This document shows positions 15,615 through 23,093 of a stretch of DNA of 64,000 nt, piece by piece; position 1 is the stretch's first letter, and every line of letters starts with the position of its first letter. This stretch comes from Alphaproteobacteria bacterium (GTDB lineage: Bacteria > Pseudomonadota > Alphaproteobacteria > Micropepsales > Micropepsaceae). The notes beneath the pieces are model-generated. The model saw only the letters and a program-made list of their open reading frames with translations, made no database searches and had not been told where the DNA came from. The stretch spans positions 124,001 through 188,000 of the forward strand of contig WGNU01000001.1 in NCBI GenBank assembly GCA_016124385.1, written 5' to 3'. The translations under genes and the position numbers were made by a program.

Positions 15615-16721
15615 TTAGGAAGACAGCGCGACCGCGTGATTGTCGAACTGATAACCGGTGAGCGCGGCGAGCGGGCGTACCGTGCCGCCGATCTCGACCG
15701 AGACGACCGCTCCGAACCCGGTCGTCAGCAGAAAGGCGCCGGGCGCGAGGCCGGCCACGCCGCACACATCGGCCTCGGCTTGCGAGACGAGAATGGCGTC
15801 ATGCGCGGGGTCGAGGATCACCGCCCGCCCGCCGCGCGGGCTGGTGAAGGCAATCCGCCCGTCGCGGCTGACGACCGAGCCGACATAGTTCGAGAGCGTC
15901 CCCCACAGCGGATTGCCAGGCGCGAGCCAGCGCTGGCGGCCTTGCTGCGTGATCAGCCGCGCGAGGCTGGGGATCTCCGGCGCCCGGTCGGGATCGAGCG
16001 CCTGCAGGCCGACCGCCAGGCTTTGGTCGTCTACGCCCGCTAAATGGCGATAGCCGAAATCGGTCTGCGTCTCCGGCGCTCTCACGCTCGCGAGACGCGT
16101 GCCCCGATGGGCATCGATGAGCACGACTGAGGATCCCCCGCTTGCCATGCGCAGCGGCTTGAGGTCGCCGCCCGTATCGGGGTCCGGCAGCAGCCCGCCA
16201 TTGGCGACCGCAATCGTCGCACCGTCGCCCAGCAGGATCGCCTCGTGCGCGCCGACGCCGTGGGTGGAGAAATCGCCGATCCGCCGGAACCGCTCGCGGG
16301 CGTCGTAGAGGCCGATCCGCCCCTCGCCGCGCGGCAGCACGATCTCGACGATCGCGAGCGTCATGCCGTCGGGAAGAAAGAAGCCGTGGCCCGAGAAGAA
16401 ATGATCCGTCGGCGGAACGATAGTCGCGACGTGATGGCCGCCGCCCGTCTCGAAGAGGGCCGTCCAGCGCCCCGGCCGCCGCCCGAACGCGGCGACCAGC
16501 GGCCGCGCGGGATGAACCGCGAGCCCATGCCCGCGCCCGGGGAGCGCGGCCTCACAGGTGATGCCGCCGGCGGCATTGAGGCCGATCAGCGCGAAGCTGC
16601 CGTCGCTCCGCCGTGCGGTCGTGACCGCCGCGGCAGGCATAGACGCGGCCCGCGCCGCGAACGGCGCGGCGGCGAGGCCGGCCGCGATGCTGAGAAGGAC
16701 GTCTCTGCGGTCAATCGCCAT
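15615..16721 (-). CDS. DUF1513 family periplasmic protein
   Basis: The 368 residues begin with a Tat-type leader (R5-R6 in AIDRRDVLLSIAAG, ending AARA). The mature part looks like a beta-propeller: repeated beta units such as LAVHPARPLVAAFGRRPG, DHFFSGHGFFLPDG, GVGAHEAILLGDG and DFGYRHLAGV. This matches DUF1513, which recurs beside imelysin and DUF1111 genes in iron-regulated loci. The start codon overlaps the 3' end of the upstream imelysin gene by 11 nt. A Tat leader implies export in a folded state, possibly with a cofactor. Confidence 0.83.
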   Translation of the reverse strand: MAIDRRDVLLSIAAGLAAAPFAARAASMPAAAVTTARRSDGSFALIGLNAAGGITCEAALPGRGHGLAVHPARPLVAAFGRRPGRWTALFETGGGHHVATIVPPTDHFFSGHGFFLPDGMTLAIVEIVLPRGEGRIGLYDARERFRRIGDFSTHGVGAHEAILLGDGATIAVANGGLLPDPDTGGDLKPLRMASGGSSVVLIDAHRGTRLASVRAPETQTDFGYRHLAGVDDQSLAVGLQALDPDRAPEIPSLARLITQQGRQRWLAPGNPLWGTLSNYVGSVVSRDGRIAFTSPRGGRAVILDPAHDAILVSQAEADVCGVAGLAPGAFLLTTGFGAVVSVEIGGTVRPLAALTGYQFDNHAVALSS

Positions 16722-17784
16722 CGAGCGCATTGAACCCGATGAGAAGGCCAAGACCGTTGGCGACCGGTCCCAGAAGCTGGTCGCGGATCGCGCCGAGCGT
16801 CGCGGCCGCCGCGACCAGCGATTGCCGCGATTCCTCACCGGCCATCGCCGCATCGAGGGCGGGCGGCAAGGCATCGAACGCCGCTTTTGCCGCATCGAGA
16901 TCGCCGCGCAGACCATCGGCGACATCACCGGCGCCGCTCGCCTCAAGCGTGTCGGCAAATCCGCCCGGCGCCAGCAGGATCGCTGTGATCCCGGCAAGGT
17001 TTGCGCGCAGCGCTTCGGCGCCAAGACCGCTTCGCCAATATTCGCTCTGCTTCGGCTTGGCGTGCGCCGCGTCCTCGCCCGTCGGCTTGATAAGCTTCTG
17101 GTCGCGCATCGCGACGATGCCGGTGAGAAGATCGTTGAGCAGGCGCTCCGCCGGTTCGCGGTCCGTGAGGAACGCGCCGCTGCCTGGCCCCGTCGTTTCG
17201 ATCTTTCCGATGAAGCTCGTCTCGCCCGGCCCCCATTCATCGGCGACGGTTTGCGTCACGCTCGCGAGATTCTGCGCGATCGCCTCGGCGAGCACGCATT
17301 CCTTGGCCCCTGGAGAAACCGCGTCGCCGAAGATCAATCGCTCGAGCGCGGAGAGGCCCTGCACCGCGACGCTGCCACTGGCGATCGCGTCCACGCTGAG
17401 CGCGGCGGGATCATCTCCGGCTAGAAGCGTCGCGAGCTGGCGGCTGATCGCATTGGTGGAATCCGGAAAGAACGCGATCCGCGCCGCGCGGCGCTCCGGC
17501 GCGATGGGGCCGAACGCCAGATATTGGATGCGCGCCCAGGCGAGCGCCGTCTGCGCGAAGGCCTCGCGGAACGCGCTGAGCGCCGCGTCATCGCCGCCGC
17601 AATACAAGCTGGCGATCTCAGGCAAGCGCGCGGCTTCATCGGCGAGCGCGCGATAGGCGGGCGCGATGACCTCCCGCGCGGTCGCGGCGACGGAATCTTT
17701 GACGGCTCCATCGGAAGGCGGCGCGGCCAGCGCGCCCGACGCCGTGAAGGCCGCGATCAAGGCCGAAAGCAGCGCCATCCGCAT
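16711..17784 (-). CDS. imelysin-family periplasmic protein (second copy)
   Basis: The 357 residues have a Sec signal peptide (MRMALLSALIAAFTASGALA) followed by a helical imelysin domain. The segment GLSALERLIFG corresponds to the family's GxHxxE region but lacks the histidine, as in imelysins thought to play a partner role. Imelysins (IrpA, EfeO-like M75) act in periplasmic iron handling. The ATG overlaps the stop of the DUF1111 gene by one base (TGATG). A full-motif imelysin lies at the operon's 5' end, so the two copies probably differ in function. Confidence 0.85.
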   Translation of the reverse strand: MRMALLSALIAAFTASGALAAPPSDGAVKDSVAATAREVIAPAYRALADEAARLPEIASLYCGGDDAALSAFREAFAQTALAWARIQYLAFGPIAPERRAARIAFFPDSTNAISRQLATLLAGDDPAALSVDAIASGSVAVQGLSALERLIFGDAVSPGAKECVLAEAIAQNLASVTQTVADEWGPGETSFIGKIETTGPGSGAFLTDREPAERLLNDLLTGIVAMRDQKLIKPTGEDAAHAKPKQSEYWRSGLGAEALRANLAGITAILLAPGGFADTLEASGAGDVADGLRGDLDAAKAAFDALPPALDAAMAGEESRQSLVAAAATLGAIRDQLLGPVANGLGLLIGFNALDGD

Positions 17785-19004
17785 CAGAGCGTCTCCAGAA
17801 AAATGAGCACGGCCTGCCGATCGTCTTCCGAGAGCGCGCGGTATCGCGTGCGCGCGCGATCCGCCTCGCCGCCATGCCACAGGATCGCCTCGTCGAGACT
17901 GAGCGCGCGCCCGTCATGCAGCAGCCCGCTCCGCGCCCCCGCGCCCTTCGTCCGCCAGAGTGGCGCCGTCCGCCATTCGCGCGCAAGCGGACCCGTCGCC
18001 GCATCATCCCCGAGCCCCGCGCCCAGATCGTGCAGCAGGAAATCGGAATAGGGCGCGATCTCGAAATCGCCTGCGTCCCCCGCGATCGTCCAGCGCGGCC
18101 AGTGGCAGGCCGCGCAGCCTATCTCGCCGAACAGCCGCGCACCCGCGCCGGCATCGCCTGAGGCGGCGCGCGGCCTGAACGTTTGAAGATAGGCCGAGAG
18201 CATCGCGATCATCGTGTCGGTGACTTCGGTCTCGCCGGGCGCTGCCCCGGCGGGCGCCGCGCGACAGGCGGTCTGCAGCGCCGTGCAATCGCCCGACGCC
18301 TCGGGACGCAAGGGCGTCGAAAGCCCGATATCGATGGAAAAGGCGGAGGCGATCTGATCGGCGAGATGCGGCTCGCCCGCCTTCCAGCCGAACCGCCCGA
18401 CGCCCCCGTCAACCGCGCGCGCGATGCCGGAGATGCCATCGCCGTCGCGGTCGTCGGGATCGGCGCCAGCAAGAATCGCCGCATCATCGATTCGGTCGAT
18501 GAGCGCAACACCGGTGAGCGCCGGCGTGCGTCGCGCCGAGATCGCGAGCCCCGCCGGATCGATCGCGGCATCGCTCAGGTGAAGCGTGAAGACCGGCCGG
18601 CTGAGGCGCGCGCCCGCTCCGCCCGCTGGATTGGCCGGAGAAATAACCAAGCGCTGCGTGATCGCGCCCTCCGCCTCGAAGCCGCCGATCGCCGCCGTCT
18701 GAAGCTGCAGGCCGAGGCGCGGATCGCCCGCCTCGCCGCCCAGCCGCAAGACCAGCGAGGATTGCGCCGGCAGCGATGCGTCGCGCGGCACGATGCCCTC
18801 GCCGTGACCGGCGTGGCACGTCGCGCAGGACCGCGCGTTGAAAAGCGGCCCCAGACCGTCGGAAGAGTGCGTCGAACTCGGCGCCGCCACCCATAGCTTG
18901 TCGAAAAGCGCCTTGCCGACCGCCGCGTCGAGCGGCTCGCCCATCGCGGGAAGGCTCACCGTGCACGCCGCAGCGCCCGCGATCACGCTACGCCACGCGG
19001 ACAT
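17784..19004 (-). CDS. DUF1111 di-haem cytochrome c peroxidase-like protein
   Basis: This 406-residue exported protein has two CxxCH haem c attachment sites: C60-AT-C63-H64 (SCATCHAGHG) near the N-terminus and GCAACHWPRW near residue 305. The di-haem layout with DPDDRDGDGISG and LLHDGRALSLDEAILWHGGE segments matches DUF1111 ('di-haem oxidoreductase') proteins found next to imelysin genes. It likely carries electrons in the periplasm, perhaps in iron redox cycling with the neighbouring multicopper oxidase, whose gene it overlaps by 17 nt. Confidence 0.87.
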   Translation of the reverse strand: MSAWRSVIAGAAACTVSLPAMGEPLDAAVGKALFDKLWVAAPSSTHSSDGLGPLFNARSCATCHAGHGEGIVPRDASLPAQSSLVLRLGGEAGDPRLGLQLQTAAIGGFEAEGAITQRLVISPANPAGGAGARLSRPVFTLHLSDAAIDPAGLAISARRTPALTGVALIDRIDDAAILAGADPDDRDGDGISGIARAVDGGVGRFGWKAGEPHLADQIASAFSIDIGLSTPLRPEASGDCTALQTACRAAPAGAAPGETEVTDTMIAMLSAYLQTFRPRAASGDAGAGARLFGEIGCAACHWPRWTIAGDAGDFEIAPYSDFLLHDLGAGLGDDAATGPLAREWRTAPLWRTKGAGARSGLLHDGRALSLDEAILWHGGEADRARTRYRALSEDDRQAVLIFLETL

Positions 19005-20388
19005 AGCCCATCATGCCCGTCTCTTGGTGCTCGATGATGTGGCAATGGACCATCCAATCGCCAGGCTCACCCGCCACGAGCGCGATTTCGAGACGCTCTT
19101 TCGGGCGCGCGAGAACCGTGTCCGCCCAATGCACCGGCACGTCGCCCTTCGATGATGAGACGACCTTGAACACGTGGCCGTGCAGATGCATCGGATGGAG
19201 ATGCGGCGTCGCGTTGACGATCTCAAAGAGATAGCTCTTGCCGCGCGCGAGTTCGTGGAGCGGCGGCGGCTTCAGTCTGTGCCCCATGCCGGGCCAAGGT
19301 GTGCGATTGATCGCCCAATAGGTGCGCGTCGCGCGGCAAAGATCATCGAGCGTCAGCCCGAGTGTGTTGGCGATCTTGTCGAACGCCGGATCGACATGCC
19401 CGGCCGTCAGCTCCAACGGCAGGCGGATCGCGCTCGTGAGATCGGGTTCCGGTAGGTCGGCGGCCGGAAGGGTCGGCAGCGCTTGCGCCGGATGAGCGCT
19501 TGCGCCCTCGCTCGTCACCCGCGCCAGGGGATAAGGCTCGAGCCCCCAAGCATCGACGAGCCGCACCACTGCGCCTTCCGCTTGCGGCATCTGAAAGACG
19601 ATGTCGAGCCGCATCGCCGGGCCGAGCTTCCATCGCCCGAGCGGCAGCGGCGTCATTGCGTGCCCATCCGTCGCGATGATCTGCGCGTCTGCGCCCTCGA
19701 TCGCGGGAACGATGACGCGCGTCACGTCCACATTGACGATCCGTAGACGGACGATCGATCCGGGCCGCGCCGTCAGCGTCTCCAGCGGTTTCGCGTTGAC
19801 CGAGCGAAACGTGCCGAACGTGCCCGCCGTCGCCGCGCCCTTGTCGGTGATGAAGGGCCCAAAGCCGCCGCCGGCTTCGAGCGCCCAATCCTTGACGAGC
19901 ATGACATGATCGACATCGAAGAGACCCGCCTCGCGTGGGTCTTCGACGATCAGCACGCCGGCAAGGCCCCGCCCCAGTTGCTCCACCGTGTTGCAGTGGG
20001 GATGAAAGAAGAAGGTGCCGGGATCGGGCGGCACGAAGGCATAGTCGAACGCGCCGCCGGGCAGAACCGGTTCCTGCGTGATGTAGGGAACGCCATCCAT
20101 CGCAAAGGGCACCCGGATGCCGTGCCAGTGGATCGCGGTATGCTCCTCGGCGAGCGCGTTTTCGAGCCGCGCCGAGAACATTTCCCCGCGCGGCGTGCGA
20201 AGCACGAGGGGCCAGCGCTCATCGAATGACCAAACAGCGGTCGGCTTCGCGCCTTGCATCAGCACGCGCGGGCGTTCGGCCGCGATCAGCGTGCGGGGGT
20301 CGGCGGCCCTCGCCGAAGAGGCGAACGGCCCCACCGCGACCAGCGCGGCGAGGCCGCCGAGAACATCCCGACGCGTCGGCTCGATCAC
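18988..20388 (-). CDS. Tat-exported multicopper oxidase
   Basis: The 466 residues have a Tat leader (TRRDVLGGLAALVAVG). The copper ligand motifs of laccase-like multicopper oxidases are all present: H87-W-H89-G, H129-P-H131, the HPMHLHGH block at 398-405, and H448-C449-H450...H454...M459 for the type 1/type 3 centres. The family oxidises Cu(I), Fe(II) or phenols with O2. The iron-type operon favours ferroxidase or cuprous oxidase activity. Its ATG overlaps the stop of the barrel gene by ATGA. No Met-rich insert is apparent. Confidence 0.92.
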   Translation of the reverse strand: MIEPTRRDVLGGLAALVAVGPFASSARAADPRTLIAAERPRVLMQGAKPTAVWSFDERWPLVLRTPRGEMFSARLENALAEEHTAIHWHGIRVPFAMDGVPYITQEPVLPGGAFDYAFVPPDPGTFFFHPHCNTVEQLGRGLAGVLIVEDPREAGLFDVDHVMLVKDWALEAGGGFGPFITDKGAATAGTFGTFRSVNAKPLETLTARPGSIVRLRIVNVDVTRVIVPAIEGADAQIIATDGHAMTPLPLGRWKLGPAMRLDIVFQMPQAEGAVVRLVDAWGLEPYPLARVTSEGASAHPAQALPTLPAADLPEPDLTSAIRLPLELTAGHVDPAFDKIANTLGLTLDDLCRATRTYWAINRTPWPGMGHRLKPPPLHELARGKSYLFEIVNATPHLHPMHLHGHVFKVVSSSKGDVPVHWADTVLARPKERLEIALVAGEPGDWMVHCHIIEHQETGMMGYVRVA

Positions 20389-21479
20389 TCATCCTCGCCG
20401 AAACTGAACGCATAGGCGAACAAGAAGCCGACGACATCGCTGTCGATGCCCGCCTCGGAGACATGCTTGTATCCGAAATCGAGCGACAACTCATCGCTGA
20501 ACGCATAGCCGGCCGAGACCTGAAACTGCGAATCGTCCGTATCGCCTAAGGGGCTCGAGAGATCGCGCCAGGTATTGGCGAGCGCGATGTTCCAATCGCC
20601 GAAAGTGAGCCCGGCGCCCAGCGTGATGTAGCGCAGATCATCGCCATCGACGCCCGCCGCGTTGTCGAAGAAGGCGACTTCGCCCACGAGGTCCAGCGCG
20701 AACATCTCATCGAGATCGCCGCCCCACAGAAGCCCGGCGACGAGCCCCGTCTCGTCCTCCGTCTCGGTGACGCCGGCCGCCTGATGCGACAGGCCGAGAT
20801 GATAGGTGATGCCTGGAAGGCTCGGGATCTCTTCGCCCGTCAGCGTGACGGTGAGCGAGGAGAGATCTTCCGTGTTGCTGACGCCGCCATCGGATTCATC
20901 GACGTCGCCGCGATTCTCGAACGCCGACTCGCTGAGGAAGCTCGTATCCGCAAAGAACGTCGCGGCCGAAAGCGTGTGCGTGCCGTACGCCTCGCCGCCG
21001 AAGCGGTAGAACGCCTCCGCGCCGATCCGCTCGGTGATCTCGTAGTCCTCGGCGAAGTCGACCCCGTAGACGCCAGGCGTCGCGTCCCACGCGAGTCCGA
21101 ACGCCGGGTTGATCTTGCCGAAGCGGAGCGCAAAGGGATCGAAATCGAGGAAGACATAGAGCTCTTCGACGTAAAGCCCGTGGTCCTCGAACGCGCGGTC
21201 ATCGCCCGGATCGGGATCGGCGACGGGCTCCAGAACGAGGCCCGTCTCGATCGCCAGCCAATCGGCGAGCGCAAGCGAGAAGAACGGCTCGGTCGTCGTA
21301 TAGAGATCGTTCAGCTCGTTGTCGGGATCATCGGAATCGAAGGTGTAATCGTCCTGGATCTCGATGCTGATCGCGCCCGAAAGGCTGGGATATTCGCCCG
21401 CCTCGGCCGGAATCATCGTCGCCAGTGCGCCCCACAAGCTGCCCGCCAATGCGAGCGGTATGCCCCGCATGATCGTCAT
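20385..21479 (-). CDS. acidic outer-membrane beta-barrel protein
   Basis: The 364 residues have a signal peptide (to about 27, PAEAG) followed by a strongly acidic, beta-rich mature part, e.g. IQDDYTFDSDDPDNELNDLY, EPVADPDPGDDRAFEDHG and DVDESDGGVSNTEDLS. Alternating hydrophobic strands such as LRFGKINPAFGLAWD and DELSLDFGYKHVSE suggest a 12-16-stranded porin. The acidic loops would favour cations, consistent with metal entry for the downstream imelysin, oxidase and reductase proteins. No named family recognised with certainty. Confidence 0.75.
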   Translation of the reverse strand: MTIMRGIPLALAGSLWGALATMIPAEAGEYPSLSGAISIEIQDDYTFDSDDPDNELNDLYTTTEPFFSLALADWLAIETGLVLEPVADPDPGDDRAFEDHGLYVEELYVFLDFDPFALRFGKINPAFGLAWDATPGVYGVDFAEDYEITERIGAEAFYRFGGEAYGTHTLSAATFFADTSFLSESAFENRGDVDESDGGVSNTEDLSSLTVTLTGEEIPSLPGITYHLGLSHQAAGVTETEDETGLVAGLLWGGDLDEMFALDLVGEVAFFDNAAGVDGDDLRYITLGAGLTFGDWNIALANTWRDLSSPLGDTDDSQFQVSAGYAFSDELSLDFGYKHVSEAGIDSDVVGFLFAYAFSFGEDE

Positions 21480-21520
21480 AGTCTGTGTACCCCCGATTTC
21501 AGTCGTGAAAAGTGAAGCGC

Positions 21521-22795
21521 TTATTCCGCGGTGACGGCGGCTGGATCATCCAGGCTGTCCGAACCCTCAAAGGCGACCGCGCCCAGATCAAGCGCTCCGA
21601 CCGCGCCTTCGATGGCGCGGGTCTGGGCGACGAGCGCGTCGATGACATCCTGCAGGATCTTGTTGCCCGCCTCGTTGCCCGCGCCGAGCATCTGGTCATA
21701 GGCCATCGCGCCGCTGTCGGCCGTCTCCTTCATGACCGTCATGCGCGCGAGCGTCTCCGCCATCGCGGCTTTGACGGCGGCATCGGCGGCGGGATCGCTT
21801 GCCGCGACGAGCGCCGAGAGGCCCGGCCCCTCAACAACCGTTCCGTCCGTCCGAGGGTACCGGCCCTCGTAGATCGCCATCATGCCGACTTGATTATAGT
21901 AGTGCGAGTTGTGCGTATTGTCGGAAAAGCAATCATGCTCTTCTTCGGGATCGTGCAGGATCAGGCCGAGCTTCATCCGCTCGCCGGCGAGTTCACCATA
22001 GGAAAGACTGCCAAGTCCCTTAAACGCGCTCGCGAGCGCCGCCGGGTCGCTCGCCCCCGCGAGATCGGCCTGCGCCGCGCCGCCCGGCTCCCAGGCCGCG
22101 ACGATCTCTTGCAGGTCGCTGACGAGGAGGTCGCTCGCGGCCTTCAGATAGGCGGCACGCCGGTCGCAATGCCCTCCCGTGCAGCCATCTGCTAAATAAT
22201 CTGTAAACGGACGGTCACCCGCGCCCGGGCCGGTTCCATTGAGATCCTGCCCCCAGAGCAGGAACTCGATCGCGTGATAGCCAATGGCGACATTGGCCTC
22301 GACGTCCCCCGCCTCGTTCAGTGAGCGGAGCACTTCGGGCGTGATCGTGGTCGCATCGATCGTCTCGCCTTGGAAGGAGATGACGGGATTGGCGATGATG
22401 TTCGCGGTGTAGAGCGGATTGGCGTCCGACTCGCTGCCATAGGCGGGCGCGACATAGTCGATGAGCCCTTCATCGAGCGGCCAGGCATTCACCCGGCCTT
22501 CCCAATCATCGACGGCGGCATTGCCGAAACGGTAGCCCTCGGTCTGCTGATAGGGGACGCGCGCGGCGCGCCACGCGTCTTTGGCCGCTTCCTGCGTCTC
22601 CGCGCTCGGCGCGGCGAGGAAGGCATCGATTGCGGATTGGAGCGTCAAGGCGCCGGCAAGCGCATCGGAATATTGCGCGTGGGCGATCTCGGTATAGGTC
22701 TCGATGACCTCGCGCGGCGCCGGCGCGGCCGCTGCGGTTTCCAGCGACATCGCGGCGGCACTGGCTGAGATCGCCAGCGCGTGAATGAGTTTCAT
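21521..22795 (-). CDS. imelysin-family iron-regulated periplasmic protein
   Basis: The 424-residue protein starts at 22795 with AGGGGAAGG just upstream and has a signal peptide ending near AAAA-PAPRE. It contains the canonical imelysin motif G172-Y-H174-A-I-E177, and CFSDNTHNSHYYNQVGM, typical of IrpA-like proteins. Imelysins bind or process iron in the periplasm and are usually Fur-controlled. This is the first gene of the leftward operon, right behind a Fur-box-like tandem repeat, so its expression probably follows iron status. Confidence 0.9.
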   Translation of the reverse strand: MKLIHALAISASAAAMSLETAAAAPAPREVIETYTEIAHAQYSDALAGALTLQSAIDAFLAAPSAETQEAAKDAWRAARVPYQQTEGYRFGNAAVDDWEGRVNAWPLDEGLIDYVAPAYGSESDANPLYTANIIANPVISFQGETIDATTITPEVLRSLNEAGDVEANVAIGYHAIEFLLWGQDLNGTGPGAGDRPFTDYLADGCTGGHCDRRAAYLKAASDLLVSDLQEIVAAWEPGGAAQADLAGASDPAALASAFKGLGSLSYGELAGERMKLGLILHDPEEEHDCFSDNTHNSHYYNQVGMMAIYEGRYPRTDGTVVEGPGLSALVAASDPAADAAVKAAMAETLARMTVMKETADSGAMAYDQMLGAGNEAGNKILQDVIDALVAQTRAIEGAVGALDLGAVAFEGSDSLDDPAAVTAE

Positions 22796-22812
22796 GGCCC
22801 TTCCCCTCGCAA

Positions 22813-22864
22813 TTGCAACTCGTTCGCAAGAACGACTAATGCAACTGGATCGCATTCGCAAGAA
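22813..22864 (-). promoter_or_regulatory. Fur-box-like tandem repeat upstream of the imelysin operon
   Basis: The element TGCAACT...TTCGCAAGAA occurs twice: TGCAACT at 22814-22820 and 22840-22846, and TTCGCAAGAA at 22823-22832 and 22855-22864. The first unit contains TTGCAACTCGTTCGCAA, an imperfect dyad with TTGC/GCAA ends, similar to proteobacterial GCGAAT-type Fur boxes. It lies 18-69 bases upstream of the imelysin start. Fur is an inference from the gene content. Confidence 0.5.
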
Positions 22865-22939
22865 TTGGGGGATCCGCGTCACGCGACATCCGGCCGCACG
22901 GCCGGCGCCGAGGAAATGGAGATCAAGGAATCAAAGGAA

Positions 22940-23015
22940 TGGTGCCGCCTAGGTGACTCGAACACCTGACCTACGCATTACGAATGCGCTGCTCTACCGG
23001 CTGAGCTAAGGCGGC
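22940..23015 (-). tRNA. tRNA-Thr (anticodon CGU)
   Basis: A 76-base cloverleaf including an encoded 3' CCA. The acceptor stem is a perfect 7 bp (GCCGCCT / AGGCGGC), the D arm TAGCTCAGCCGGTAGAGCA is canonical, the anticodon loop TTCGTAA gives CGU, and the T loop has GTTCGAGTC. Confidence 0.96.
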
Positions 23016-23093
23016 CTGCGCCAACGAAAAAGGCGAGCCAAGGCGCGGGACCATAACCATGGAAACCCCCGCCGTGCAACCGATCCGAGGGGC

